Positions 7,738-16,481 of a stretch of DNA of 62,232 bases are shown piece by piece. The position numbers were made by a program, and so were the translations under genes. The stretch comes from an archaeon. GTDB taxonomy: Archaea; Asgardarchaeota; Hermodarchaeia; Hermodarchaeales; Hermodarchaeaceae. Numbering within the stretch: the stretch's first letter is position 1; the number at the start of each line of letters is the position of its first letter. The notes under the pieces are model-generated. The model searched no databases and was not told where the DNA came from. It was given only the letters and a program-made list of their open reading frames with translations. The stretch lies in contig JABXGS010000089.1 of assembly GCA_016550425.1 (NCBI GenBank), forward strand, positions 1 through 62,232. The letters run 5' to 3'.

Positions 7738-9372
7738 TTATGGTGGGAGCAGTTGGAGTGCGCCATAGGCTGCTTGGGTTGCGAAGTCAATGAAGATGCT
7801 GGGGAAGAGACCGAAGAGGATAATGAAGACCATCATAACCCCAATGACGAATAGAAAGAGCCAGTGTGGGCGTTCGGCAGTAGCAGCCTCGGGGCTTGGT
7901 TCTGCGAAGAGAAGAATTTGTATCATTCGCAAGTAATAGACGACGCTGAAGGCGCTCATCAACACCATGATGATTGATGCTAGATAGGTTTGGGCGATGA
8001 TGGAGCCCCAGATGATGTAGAATTTACTGTAGAACCCAACCAGTGGCGGGACGCCAGCGAGAGAAAGAGCTGCGATGGTGAAGCAGAACATTACGAAGGG
8101 CATTCGACGGCCAATGCCTTGGAGTTTGTCAAAGTCACGGGTTCCGATTTGGTGTAGGAAAATGCCTGCGATTAAGAAGAGCATGCCCTTTGCCAGCATA
8201 TGGCTGAAGATATGTGCCAGACTTCCTGTCACTGAGTATAGGAGTGCGCTATCCACGGAGGCTGAAGTGGGGAGCCAAAGGGTTAGGGGCATTAGCGCAA
8301 TGCTGAACCCGAAGATTATGTATCCCACATTCACAATGGTGGAGAAGGCAAGAAGGCGTTTCAGATCTTTTTGTGTGAGAGCCATTAGGTTCCCATAGAT
8401 CATGGTAAATAGGGCGAACCAACTGAGCACAACTCCATAATAGATGAAGACAGCCGGATCATAGAAGAGCACGAGTAATCGGATAATTGCATAAGCTCCT
8501 GTCATGATGACCACGCCGCTAAGCATGGCGCTAATCCCACTGGGAGCAGCCGGATGGGCATCGGGAAGCCAAGTACAGAGAGGTGCAATTGCCGCTTTGA
8601 CACCAAACCCAATAATTAATCCTACGATGGTGAAGATGAGGACACCATAGATAGGTGAGCTAGCTGCAGGTGGACCAGCGAGTAGAGCAGTGATAGCCAC
8701 CCCTATTTCATAGAGATTGATGGTGCCTGTTAATCCATAGAGAATGGACATGGTGAAGAGTATCAATGTGGACCCGACTGCGCTTAGTAAGAGATATTTG
8801 ATTCCAGCTTCGAGCGGTTCGGCTTCATCGCGGCGGAAGGCAACGAGGACATAACTGCTGATTGACATGGTTTCCCACAGGATGAACAATGTGAAGAAGT
8901 CTCCAGCAAAAATAACCCCAATCATTCCACCGATTAATGTGAGGAGAAGCGCATAATAGAGTGGGATGCGTGTGTCATGTTCCATGTATTTGATAGAGTA
9001 AAGGGAAACGAAGAAGGCAAGAAAGAGGAAAATGACGGCCATATAGACGGTGAGTAAGTCGATACGGAAGAAGGTGGCTCCAGTTGCGGCATCATAGGCG
9101 CCGAGTGGCCAATACCAGATATCGATTGGAGCCCAGCCATTGTGAAAGAGTTGCCAGTAAAGACCATAGGTTGAACCCAGGGGTCCCAAGTCTATGAGGA
9201 TGGGCGAAAGTACGAAGACTAAGCTGATGAGAAAGAAGACGGCGGCGAGGATGCCTAATATTGTCTTACGACGATCTTGCCAGAATTTTCCAAGAAGTGC
9301 TATGATAAGTGCTCCGACGAAGGGTAGCCAGAGGGGGATGAGTTGAATCCATTCTATCGGTCCGATTGCCAT
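7738..9372 (-). CDS. nuoN: Complex I-type antiporter-like subunit N
   Basis: A 544-residue polytopic membrane protein of the proton-antiporter family (NuoN/FpoN/MrpD-like) with about 14 helices. The pumping residues are visible: Glu in LFILWETMS (TM5), Lys in GFGVKAAIAPLCTWLPDAHPAAPS (TM7/8), Lys in the LKRLLAFST helix and His in AHIFSHMLAKG. It is the last gene of a six-gene minus-strand operon (J, J-like, K, L, M, N). It has a GGAGG site 10 bases before the ATG and starts 16 bases after nuoM. It would form one proton (or sodium) channel of the membrane arm. Confidence 0.9.
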   Translation of the reverse strand: MAIGPIEWIQLIPLWLPFVGALIIALLGKFWQDRRKTILGILAAVFFLISLVFVLSPILIDLGPLGSTYGLYWQLFHNGWAPIDIWYWPLGAYDAATGATFFRIDLLTVYMAVIFLFLAFFVSLYSIKYMEHDTRIPLYYALLLTLIGGMIGVIFAGDFFTLFILWETMSISSYVLVAFRRDEAEPLEAGIKYLLLSAVGSTLILFTMSILYGLTGTINLYEIGVAITALLAGPPAASSPIYGVLIFTIVGLIIGFGVKAAIAPLCTWLPDAHPAAPSGISAMLSGVVIMTGAYAIIRLLVLFYDPAVFIYYGVVLSWFALFTMIYGNLMALTQKDLKRLLAFSTIVNVGYIIFGFSIALMPLTLWLPTSASVDSALLYSVTGSLAHIFSHMLAKGMLFLIAGIFLHQIGTRDFDKLQGIGRRMPFVMFCFTIAALSLAGVPPLVGFYSKFYIIWGSIIAQTYLASIIMVLMSAFSVVYYLRMIQILLFAEPSPEAATAERPHWLFLFVIGVMMVFIILFGLFPSIFIDFATQAAYGALQLLPP

Positions 9373-9388
9373 CTTTTTTCAGCCTCCA

Positions 9389-10948
9389 TTATGGGGGAAC
9401 AAGGGGAAACCCTGGTGGATACCAGGGGAATTGTTGTGTTAATGCAACGAAGATTGGGTTTACCACAAGCATCGGCCAGATACCGATGATAATGATAAAT
9501 GCTGCAAGTAGAGTCATGGAGAGTCGCATCGTCCAGGGACTCTCGGTGATTTGTTCCATATCCGCTGGCGTTTCACCGAAGAAAACGCGTTTAATGAACC
9601 ACAGGATGTAAGCCGCTGTCAAGGCAGAGCCGGCTACACCGAGTATCACCAACCATACACTGTAAGCAAAGGCAGCTCCAGCAAAGATGAAGAATTCGGA
9701 GAAGAAGCCAGCAAGTGGTGGTGTACCTGCGATGCTTAATCCAGCGATGAGCGCAATAGTCGCGGTCCATGGCATCTTTCTCGCTAGACCTCCTAAAGCG
9801 TTGATATCTCGGCCACGTTGATGTCCTACTTGGACGATGAGGACACCGGCGACCATAAACAAGAGCCCTTTACCCAGAGCGTGGGTAAAGATATGGAAGG
9901 CAGCCCCTGTAACACCGAGTAGAACTGCGGTTCCTAGCCCAAAGAAGATGTAGCCCATCTGGGAGATGGAGGAGTATGCAAAGAGGCGTTTGGTATCCTT
10001 TTGGGCAAGCGCCATCACGCCACCGTAGAACATGGTCACAATACCAAAGATCAGAATTACCATGACAAAGGTTCCGAATGCGGGGAGCATATAGCCCATT
10101 AAAATTCGCACAATCGCATACGCAGCGGTGGCTATCATAACACCAGATAAGATTGCACTGATGGGTGTCGGGGCTTCAGCGTGAGCATCAGGAAGCCACG
10201 AGTGGATTGGAAAGATTGCCATTTTCACGGCAAATCCGATGGTAAGGAGAACCACCAGAATCTTTGCGATTTCAAAGAATGGCGCTGTGAGAATTGAAGG
10301 GATTCCACCTGGCCAAATCCAGCTTAAATCAATATAGGGAATTCCACTCCCGAAGTTGTATAGATTTAGGGTGGCAACACCATTGTAGGCAGAGAGGGCA
10401 TACATGCCAGCGATGCCTATGATGATGAGAACAGCACCAACGTGGGTATAGATGAAGTACTTCAGAGCGATGTTCGTGGATTGGGGTTTGGTGCCCCATT
10501 CAGCGATTAGGAAGTAGCTGGGGATAAGCATGAGTTCCCAGAAGACATAGAACTGGAAGAGGTTGGTTGCGATGACAACACCAAAGATTCCTGCATTGTA
10601 TAAGAGCAGTAAGGCGTAGTATTTTCCGTGTCCATGTTCTTTCTGCATGTAGACGAGTGAATAGATAGTTGCAGCTAGGGTGAGGAGGATGACGATGCCC
10701 GCCACCGTTACGCTTAGCCCATCTAAGAGCCACCCAAAGACAAAGGGTCCCCAAACGAATGGTTCTGCATAGACACCGTTTAACATGAATTCCCACCAGG
10801 CTAGAATGAAAGTGACTAGGCTAGCAAGCATGATGAGAACAGCGAAAATTCCAGCGTATCGTCCGTTCCGTCGTCCAATTAGATAAGCGATGAGAGAGCC
10901 AATTGTCATGAGCAACACAGTGATTGTGAGCCAGGGTAAGAGCGCCAT
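9389..10948 (-). CDS. nuoM: Complex I-type antiporter-like subunit M
   Basis: A 519-residue membrane protein of the NuoM/FpoM family with about 14 helices. The TM5 Glu is in YVFWELMLIPSYFLI, followed by the TM7 Lys in GFAVKMAIFPIHSWLPDAHAEAP, a Lys in the AQKDTKRLFAYSSISQMGYI helix and a His in AFHIFTHALGKG. These form the proton path of the family. A strong GAGGTGATT ribosome-binding site precedes the ATG. It is flanked closely by nuoL (12-base gap) and nuoN. HIS and Lys positions are intact, so the channel is expected to be functional. Confidence 0.93.
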   Translation of the reverse strand: MALLPWLTITVLLMTIGSLIAYLIGRRNGRYAGIFAVLIMLASLVTFILAWWEFMLNGVYAEPFVWGPFVFGWLLDGLSVTVAGIVILLTLAATIYSLVYMQKEHGHGKYYALLLLYNAGIFGVVIATNLFQFYVFWELMLIPSYFLIAEWGTKPQSTNIALKYFIYTHVGAVLIIIGIAGMYALSAYNGVATLNLYNFGSGIPYIDLSWIWPGGIPSILTAPFFEIAKILVVLLTIGFAVKMAIFPIHSWLPDAHAEAPTPISAILSGVMIATAAYAIVRILMGYMLPAFGTFVMVILIFGIVTMFYGGVMALAQKDTKRLFAYSSISQMGYIFFGLGTAVLLGVTGAAFHIFTHALGKGLLFMVAGVLIVQVGHQRGRDINALGGLARKMPWTATIALIAGLSIAGTPPLAGFFSEFFIFAGAAFAYSVWLVILGVAGSALTAAYILWFIKRVFFGETPADMEQITESPWTMRLSMTLLAAFIIIIGIWPMLVVNPIFVALTQQFPWYPPGFPLVPP

Positions 10949-10959
10949 CTTGAATCACC

Positions 10960-13125
10960 TCAGGGTAGGAAGGGAATAGGTAAGAGCAGTACGCCTCCAA
11001 TGAACTGAAACAGGATCAGGAGGAGGATGAGGACTAAGGCACCGATGAGCAGCAGAATCATGTTCCAACTGTGGACACCGGTTTGAATTCGACGCCACCG
11101 ACGGCTCAATCCCATTGAGCCATCAGCGATTAGGTAATTTGCACCTTCAATGCCTTTGAGTTCGACCTTGTCGAATAGTTCTCGAGCGAAGGCTAAGCCT
11201 CCGTCAATGAAGACTTTGTAGAGGAAGGCATTCCAATACCAGCGTTTGTAGAGGAATTTATACAAGCCACCTAGAGCACCCCTTCCCACGAAGTCAGGAT
11301 TCCAGCTTCGACGGATGTAGAACATGTAACCAAGGAATCCACCAATTAAAACAATCAACAGCGAGATGTAGAATGTTGGAGATTGAATGAGGTGCACAAA
11401 CATGTGAATGTATTCTTCTACTAATGTTGCTAGGTGGGGTGGATTGGGAATCAGAGTATACTGAACATCCCAGAAAGAATAGAAGAATTGTTTAAACACA
11501 GGTTCGAGGAAGCCAACTACAATTGTGGCAATAGCAAGAATTGCCAGGGGAACCCACATCACTGCAGGGGGATCATGTGCGGGTTTGCCTTCTGCTTCAA
11601 GATCACGGACATTTTTGCTTGGGTCACCGTAGAAGGTGAGACCAAACATGCGGAAGGCATAGAAGATAGTCATCACAGCGGTAAAAGCACCAAAGAATAG
11701 GAATATCCAGCCCCATGGACTGCCCGCCATGCCTAGTTCATAGGCAGAAGTTAGGATGAGTTCTTTACTCCAGAAAGCTCCGATGAAGGGAAAGCCACCC
11801 AGAGAGAGGACACCAATGAGCATTACGAGCCAAGTGATTGGCATGAGTTTACGGAGGCCGCCCATATCATTCATGTATTTACTGTGAACGGCATGGAGTA
11901 CTGCACCCGCGGAGAGGAAGAGTAATGCTTTGAAGACTGCATGGGCTGCGAGATGAAAGACCCCAGCGGTATAACCGAGAACCCCGTCTGCGGCGAAAGC
12001 GAAGATTCCAAGTGCCATGAACATGTAACCCAATTGGCTAATAGTGCTAAATGCAAGGACTTTTTTCAATTCATTTGAGACTAACGCCATTGTAGCTGTC
12101 ATGAAGGATGTGAACATTCCAATAACGGCAATGATGAGGAAGAAGTTACTCAGAACAACAGCTGCAATCGTTGCACTAGCAGCAAAAAAGCCTGAAACTA
12201 AAATCGGTGCCATGCGAGCGACCAAATAGACACCAGCTTTCACCATTGCGGCAGCATGGATAAGAGCCGATACGGTGGTTGGTCCAGCCATGGCTTCGGG
12301 AAGCCAGATCTGCAATGGGAATTGAGCGCTTTTGCCAACGGGCCCGAGGAAGAAGAGTAGAAATACACCAAACAGGAGAACTCCGTTCAAAATGGAAGCC
12401 ATGTTGAAGAGCCAATTAAAATCAGAGAGTAGAACCTGATAGTTGAGAGTCGGAGTACCTGCAGATACGGTGAAGAAGAAAATAAAGATAATCGAAATGA
12501 GTAAGCCGACATCGCCGACCCGGGTGACGATGAATGCCTTCATTCCGCAATGTGAATTGTATTTCCCTTCAGTAAGGTCACCCAACTGATCATCATGCAT
12601 CATGTTGGATCGATTATACCAGAAGCCAATCAAGGCATAGGAGCAGAGTCCAACAATTTCCCAACCGATGAATGTGACAAAAAGGGTGTTAGCCATTACC
12701 AGAAGTGTCATACCGCCGATGAATAGTTGCATGAAGAACCAATAGCGGGTAAGTGAAGTGTCGCCGTCCATATAGCCTAAGCTGTAGACGAGAATGAGAA
12801 AGCCGAGACCAGTGGCGACACAAGACATGAATACTGAGAGCGGGTCAACGAGCATTCCAAACTGAATTGTACCAATGATGGGGATGGTCAACCAGTTAAT
12901 CGAGGTTTCATACCAGAGCAACCACGGTTCTGCTCCTGTTCCCCCGATCCATGTTGCACCAGCCCAAATGAATGGAAGCATGGATAAGGCCATGACTAAG
13001 CCTAATCCACCGAAGATGACAGCTCCGATGTCACGAAGGCGTGGATGAATTTTTGCAAAAATTGGTGTAAGGAAAGCCCCAATGATTGGGAATAACCAGC
13101 AAAACCAAGCAGCGTAAGGAAGCAT
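10960..13125 (-). CDS. nuoL: Complex I-type antiporter-like subunit L
   Basis: This 721-residue subunit is the largest antiporter-like member. It carries an N-terminal region with IQFGMLVDPLSVFM, a TM5 Glu in FVTFIGWEIVGLCSYALIGFW, a Lys in GKSAQFPLQIWLPEAMAGPT and SNELKKVLAFSTISQLGYM. A C-terminal extension has WYWNAFLYKVFIDG and a final helix (WNMILLLIGALVLILLLI), matching the long lateral helix and anchor of NuoL/FpoL. A GGTGA ribosome-binding site precedes the ATG. As the distal pump it should sit at the far end of the membrane arm. No truncation seen. Confidence 0.95.
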   Translation of the reverse strand: MLPYAAWFCWLFPIIGAFLTPIFAKIHPRLRDIGAVIFGGLGLVMALSMLPFIWAGATWIGGTGAEPWLLWYETSINWLTIPIIGTIQFGMLVDPLSVFMSCVATGLGFLILVYSLGYMDGDTSLTRYWFFMQLFIGGMTLLVMANTLFVTFIGWEIVGLCSYALIGFWYNRSNMMHDDQLGDLTEGKYNSHCGMKAFIVTRVGDVGLLISIIFIFFFTVSAGTPTLNYQVLLSDFNWLFNMASILNGVLLFGVFLLFFLGPVGKSAQFPLQIWLPEAMAGPTTVSALIHAAAMVKAGVYLVARMAPILVSGFFAASATIAAVVLSNFFLIIAVIGMFTSFMTATMALVSNELKKVLAFSTISQLGYMFMALGIFAFAADGVLGYTAGVFHLAAHAVFKALLFLSAGAVLHAVHSKYMNDMGGLRKLMPITWLVMLIGVLSLGGFPFIGAFWSKELILTSAYELGMAGSPWGWIFLFFGAFTAVMTIFYAFRMFGLTFYGDPSKNVRDLEAEGKPAHDPPAVMWVPLAILAIATIVVGFLEPVFKQFFYSFWDVQYTLIPNPPHLATLVEEYIHMFVHLIQSPTFYISLLIVLIGGFLGYMFYIRRSWNPDFVGRGALGGLYKFLYKRWYWNAFLYKVFIDGGLAFARELFDKVELKGIEGANYLIADGSMGLSRRWRRIQTGVHSWNMILLLIGALVLILLLILFQFIGGVLLLPIPFLP

Positions 13126-13144
13126 TTTTCTTTTTCACCCCAAG

Positions 13145-13480
13145 TTAATGTCGCAGTTTGTTGAGTTTTCGGATATCGAGGGTTCCGAATTTATTGTAAG
13201 CTCGAATGATGAATGCCAAGGCAATTGCGATGATACCACCACCAATAGAGATACTAGCGATGACAATCGCCTGAGCCATCAAGTCAATGTAAAAGCCCGA
13301 CCAAGCTGTAGAGAATACAATGAAATTCAAATGAGCTCCGTCGAGTAATAATTCCAGAGCGATGAGGAATTTAATCATGTTGCGTTTGGTAGCCATACCA
13401 TAAATACCGACAGCATACAGTAAGACGGCTAAGATCAGAAACGCTTCGAGTGGAACACCTAAGATTTCAAGAAAAGACAT
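13145..13480 (-). CDS. nuoK: Complex I subunit K / MrpC (MnhC)-like small membrane subunit
   Basis: The 111-residue protein has three membrane helices. The first conserved Glu of NuoK is kept (FLIALELLLDGAHLNF), but the second Glu-bearing helix reads AQAIVIASISIGGGIIAIAL, with Gly where NuoK normally has Glu. The segment around QAIVIASISI and the tail AYNKFGTLDIRKL resemble MrpC/MnhC and MbhG proteins of cation antiporters and membrane-bound hydrogenases. The gene lies seven bases downstream of the J-like gene and 20 upstream of nuoL. K-type subunit is secure; the exact subfamily is inference from reading the motifs. Confidence 0.88.
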   Translation of the reverse strand: MSFLEILGVPLEAFLILAVLLYAVGIYGMATKRNMIKFLIALELLLDGAHLNFIVFSTAWSGFYIDLMAQAIVIASISIGGGIIAIALAFIIRAYNKFGTLDIRKLNKLRH

Positions 13481-13486
13481 TTTCTC

Positions 13487-13795
13487 CTACTCCTTCCCCT
13501 CAGTTTCTGTAGGTTTTTTCGTCACTTCATAGAAGAATGCGGAACTAGCTAATGCCGCCGCAAACAAGAACACGCCTAACAAGGCCATATCTAAACCCCG
13601 ATAATGCCATAGCATATTACCCAAAGACTGAATCATGACATACACGTTCTCCGGTGTCGCAAAAAACCGAGTCGCAAACGCCGCAGGGTCAAGAAGACTG
13701 GGATCCAAATACAAACTGGTAGCCATAGCAATCACATAGGCTGCAACCACTCCAAACATCAAAGTAAGTATAAAACCAATAACTTTGATTTTCAT
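13487..13795 (-). CDS. Small membrane subunit, NuoJ C-terminal half / MbhE-like
   Basis: A 102-residue protein with an N-terminal helix, a loop, and a second helix that begins MLWHYRGLDMALLGVFLFAAAL. The YRGLD segment resembles the FRGFDTLGE-type motif at the end of MrpB/MbhE and of split NuoJ proteins (some methanogen Fpo operons also split J). Its ATG shares one base with the stop of the upstream NuoJ gene (TGATG), so the two are translationally coupled and probably represent the two halves of J. The acidic residue usually following the motif is replaced by Leu. Function follows from context more than from sequence. Confidence 0.65.
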   Translation of the reverse strand: MKIKVIGFILTLMFGVVAAYVIAMATSLYLDPSLLDPAAFATRFFATPENVYVMIQSLGNMLWHYRGLDMALLGVFLFAAALASSAFFYEVTKKPTETEGKE

Positions 13796-14145
13796 CAGAC
13801 GTCCTCCTCTTCAATTTCCCCAGTCCCACGACGCGTCGTCAACGAAATTCCTGAAATAATCAGAACCGAAACGGCCCCCGCATACACTGCAAGTTGGAAG
13901 AAGGCGACCCAGATGGCAAAAAGCGCTAAATAGAGTAAGGCGAGGGTGATAGCTGAGCCAGCGAGGTAGAGTGCGGCATGTAGGAGGTCTTTGTCTTCGA
14001 TGGCTAGCACTGCAAAGACAGCCGTCATGATGATCAATATGTAGAATGTGAGAGCTGGGAGAATCAACATAAAAATGATCATCAGAATTGATAAAACGAT
14101 TAATGCAAGAATCCCAATAGTAACAGTGCGTGATAATGACATCAT
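13795..14145 (-). CDS. nuoJ: Complex I subunit J (N-terminal half type)
   Basis: About 116 residues with three to four membrane helices. The DLLHAALYLAGSAITLALLYL and FFQLAVYAGAVSVLIISGISL segments match the NuoJ helix pair, including the AGAV bend that forms the flexible pi-bulge in complex I. The ATG at 14145 follows GGAGTG by four bases and is preferred to the upstream GTG at 14160. First gene of the minus-strand membrane-arm operon, divergent from mobB. The chain ends at an acidic tail (GEIEEEDV), so the remainder of J is presumably supplied by the next, overlapping gene. Confidence 0.88.
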   Translation of the reverse strand: MMSLSRTVTIGILALIVLSILMIIFMLILPALTFYILIIMTAVFAVLAIEDKDLLHAALYLAGSAITLALLYLALFAIWVAFFQLAVYAGAVSVLIISGISLTTRRGTGEIEEEDV

Positions 14146-14332
14146 TGGGCACTCCGTCACAGTGACTGAGGTACTTAGACCCGCTTTTTGAGGTGTTCTG
14201 CTTAAAAGTGTGACTACAAGTTTGAAGTTTTTGCGTTACTAGAACCCTTCATTTTGTTGTGGGCTTTTATGAAAATGATTATACGAGAGGAGCTTCCCAT
14301 CTACCGTTAGAAGCCTGTTTCAGGGAGGATTG

Positions 14333-14887
14333 TTGACTGTTTCATTGCCTCCAACTATCTCGGTATTTGGATACAAGGATTCGGGAAAAACCACAGTAAC
14401 GACTAAAATTATTTCACACCTTGTTGAACAAAAGTTACATGTGCTCAGTGCAAAACATGTAGGTGACCCTGAATTTTCACTGGATTCACCAGGGACTGAT
14501 TCGTATCGACATCTGGATGCAGGAGCATCAGCTACATTTCTTCATAGTGAAAGTGCAACAGCTCTGCTTCTTCGACAACCAATTACTCAACTCAAGGAAT
14601 TACTGAGTTATGGAGCCACCGCAATTCCAGCCGATGTCATTGTTCTTGAAGGATTTCGGTTTTGGACGCAGAAAGATCCGAGTATCGCAAAGGTTATCTG
14701 CATCCGCACAACCGACGAAATCTCCGAATTTCAAGTGGAAACTACAGGCCCCATCCTCGGTCAGTGTACTCTGAACCCTAATATTGAATCAGTGATTCAG
14801 ATTCCTGCGGAGTTTCCCTTCTTGTTGGAAGCAATTGATAAATGGCTTCTTACAGCACCAACCATTTCTATTGGTGACCAAGAATGA
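14333..14887 (+). CDS. mobB: MobB-like molybdopterin-guanine dinucleotide biosynthesis adapter
   Basis: About 184 residues. The P-loop GYKDSGKTTVTTK lies near the N-terminus and is followed by SAKHVGDPEFSLDSPGTDSYRH, the MobB signature, and DVIVLEGFRFW, the Walker-B-type strand. MobB binds GTP and assists MobA in attaching GMP to molybdopterin (or tungstopterin). Initiation is at one of three TTG codons (14330, 14333, 14345); the GGGAGG at 14323-14328 favours 14333. The tungsten/molybdenum aldehyde oxidoreductase at 21.8 kb is a plausible cofactor user in this window. Its stop overlaps the next small gene by four bases. Confidence 0.85.
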   Translation: MTVSLPPTISVFGYKDSGKTTVTTKIISHLVEQKLHVLSAKHVGDPEFSLDSPGTDSYRHLDAGASATFLHSESATALLLRQPITQLKELLSYGATAIPADVIVLEGFRFWTQKDPSIAKVICIRTTDEISEFQVETTGPILGQCTLNPNIESVIQIPAEFPFLLEAIDKWLLTAPTISIGDQE

Positions 14888-15051
14888 CATCTAAGGAAAG
14901 AAAAACGACCCTCATCATATTTGACCGTGAAATTGGTATGAATGACTATATCGACAGACTATTGCATACAATTGTTGTGGCTGTTGTGTCTACTCTTCGA
15001 GTGCCTAAATTGAAAGGCACCGAGAAGGTTCGTATCGAAATCAGTGATTAA
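14884..15051 (+). CDS. 55-residue conserved-looking small protein, ATGA-coupled to mobB
   Basis: The ATG at 14884 overlaps the mobB stop as ATGA, a sign of translational coupling. The 55-residue product reads as a strand (TTLIIFDREIGMNDY), a helix (IDRLLHTIVVAVVSTLRV) and a strand (EKVRIEIS). This alpha/beta pattern resembles short archaeal proteins of unknown function that carry a GKEIxxNxF segment; I recall the pattern but cannot name a family. Its position between mobB and the nuoA-B-C group could point to cofactor or complex assembly. That is only inference. Confidence 0.6.
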   Translation: MTSKERKTTLIIFDREIGMNDYIDRLLHTIVVAVVSTLRVPKLKGTEKVRIEISD

Positions 15052-15159
15052 TTCCAAGGTTGTGCTTGAAAGTAAAAGTTCCTCAGGGAGCAAGCCTTTT
15101 ATACGAAGCCCAACCCTTGAACTGCTAACAAGCCATAAGACCTGTGGTGAATGCAGAAA

Positions 15160-15501
15160 ATGCAGGCAGAATATTTCAGTTGGCTGAATAATATCGGTAA
15201 TGTTGGTTGGTTCCTTGCCGCCTTTGGCGTAATTCTGCTAATCGTCGTTCTCCTCTACTGGGTTGGTAGTCGTATAGCGCCTAGTAATCCCACGAAGGAA
15301 AAAATCACAACCTATGCCTGTGGCGAAGAACTTCCTGCGACTAAAGCCCAATTCCACACCCACCTTCTCCGGTATGCCGTCTATTTTACCATCTTTGACA
15401 TCGTCGCCTTTGTGCTTGCGACATCTATGGGTGTCCTTGGCTGGGTGCCAATCATCTTCCTGGCAGTCGCATTCTTGGCAATCATCATTCTACGAAAATA
15501 A
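15160..15501 (+). CDS. nuoA: Complex I subunit A-like
   Basis: About 113 residues with three membrane helices. The loop TTYACGEELPATKAQFH matches the Cys-Gly-bearing loop of NuoA near the quinone channel, and the second helix contains FTIFDIVAFVLAT. In NuoA/FpoA the equivalent is FDxE, so the conserved Glu is Val here. GGTGA at 15144-15148 (in the sequence TGTGGTGAATG) gives normal spacing to the ATG at 15160, so the ATG directly abutting it at 15151 is less likely. It heads the plus-strand A-B-C group. Presence of an A subunit separates this complex from Mbh/Ech hydrogenases, which lack it. Confidence 0.85.
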   Translation: MQAEYFSWLNNIGNVGWFLAAFGVILLIVVLLYWVGSRIAPSNPTKEKITTYACGEELPATKAQFHTHLLRYAVYFTIFDIVAFVLATSMGVLGWVPIIFLAVAFLAIIILRK

Positions 15502-15520
15502 ACGAAAAGAGGAAACCACA

Positions 15521-15955
15521 ATGGGTATTGTTGATAAGATAGTAACATGGGCACGCATCAAATCTCCGTGGGTACTCCATCTGAATAGCGGGGGATGTAA
15601 CGGGTGCGATATCGAAATTCTCGATGCATTGACACCGCGCTATGATCTAGAACGGTTTGGAGTTTTGTTGAAAGGCAGTCCGCGTCATGCAGATGTTCTG
15701 TTATGTTCTGGACCGATTACTAAACAGGTTGCAAAGCGCTTTTTACGAATTTATAATCAAACTCCTGATCCCAAGTTTGTGGTGGGCATAGGGGCCTGCA
15801 CAATGTCTGGTGGCGTGTTCCGGGAATGTTATAATGTTGCGGGTGGCTTAGATGATGTGATTCCTGTGGATGCATGGATTCCTGGTTGTCCACCGAAACC
15901 TGAAGCCATAATTTATGGCGTTGCGGCACTCCTTGGTAAATTGGCTGGTTCATGA
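15521..15955 (+). CDS. nuoB: Complex I subunit B / group 4 hydrogenase small-subunit-like
   Basis: A 144-residue protein holding the N2-type [4Fe-4S] cluster. The Cys motifs are SGGCNGCDIEI, GACTMSGG and PGCPPKPE. The CNGCD arrangement is that of Ech/Mbh/Mbx small subunits rather than the tandem Cys-Cys of classical NuoB/FpoB. The frame is open upstream to 15314 but that part overlaps nuoA; the ATG at 15521 follows AAAGAGGAAACCACA and is the natural start. It transfers electrons from the peripheral arm to the quinone or catalytic site. No large subunit (NuoD) follows, so its usual partner is missing from the cluster. Confidence 0.92.
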   Translation: MGIVDKIVTWARIKSPWVLHLNSGGCNGCDIEILDALTPRYDLERFGVLLKGSPRHADVLLCSGPITKQVAKRFLRIYNQTPDPKFVVGIGACTMSGGVFRECYNVAGGLDDVIPVDAWIPGCPPKPEAIIYGVAALLGKLAGS

Positions 15956-15986
15956 GTTTTTATGAAAAGGATGGAGGAAACAAGAT

Positions 15987-16481
15987 ATGACAGAAGAGAA
16001 AACCCCGAAAAAGCCTACGAAGAAAGAAGCAGGTATGATGGCTGAGATTGAAAAAGCCATGGGCGAAGATTTCATTTCGTCAGAGTTTTTGCGTGAAGGC
16101 AGCATCTATGTTACTGTGAAAGCTGAAGCCGTACGGAAAGCTGTCGAATGGATGAAACAAGAATGGGGCTTATACCATCTTTCAACGATAACTGGAATGG
16201 ACCTTCGAGGCGAATTAGCTGTCATTTACCATTTTGAAGTGAAGTCAGTTTCTGTAAGCTTGCATATCCAGGTGCCCACCTCCCATCCTGAGGTGGATTC
16301 CATTACACCCCTAATACCTGGTGCGACATTATACGAGCGTGAAGTCCACGATCTCTTGGGAATCAAATTTAAGGGACATCCGAACCTGAAACGCTTAATT
16401 CTGCCAGAAGATTGGCCGAAGGATGTCTATCCCCTCCGGAAGGATTGGGAATCGCCGAATTTGGATAAGTCAAAGAGATAG
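15987..16481 (+). CDS. nuoC: Complex I 30-kDa-type subunit C
   Basis: A 164-residue protein with the 30-kDa subunit signature YEREVHDLLGIKFKGHPNLK followed by RLILPEDWPKDVYPLRKDW. The first 20 residues are a Lys/Glu-rich extension (EEKTPKKPTKKE). It sits in the peripheral arm and normally binds the D subunit; in many organisms C and D are adjacent or fused. Here the operon stops after C and the next gene, mtd, is on the opposite strand. The start follows GGAGG at 15972-15976 with normal spacing. Identification is firm; the missing D gene must be elsewhere or lost. Confidence 0.93.
   Translation: MTEEKTPKKPTKKEAGMMAEIEKAMGEDFISSEFLREGSIYVTVKAEAVRKAVEWMKQEWGLYHLSTITGMDLRGELAVIYHFEVKSVSVSLHIQVPTSHPEVDSITPLIPGATLYEREVHDLLGIKFKGHPNLKRLILPEDWPKDVYPLRKDWESPNLDKSKR

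Noticed and set aside
15314..15520. Upstream extension of the nuoB reading frame
   Set aside because: It overlaps nuoA out of frame and has no domain match; the ATG at 15521 follows a good ribosome-binding site.
15521..16481. NuoB and NuoC as a [NiFe] hydrogenase
   Set aside because: There is no large subunit with nickel-binding CxxC pairs. HypD at 19 kb shows that a hydrogenase exists somewhere in the genome but not that it is this complex.
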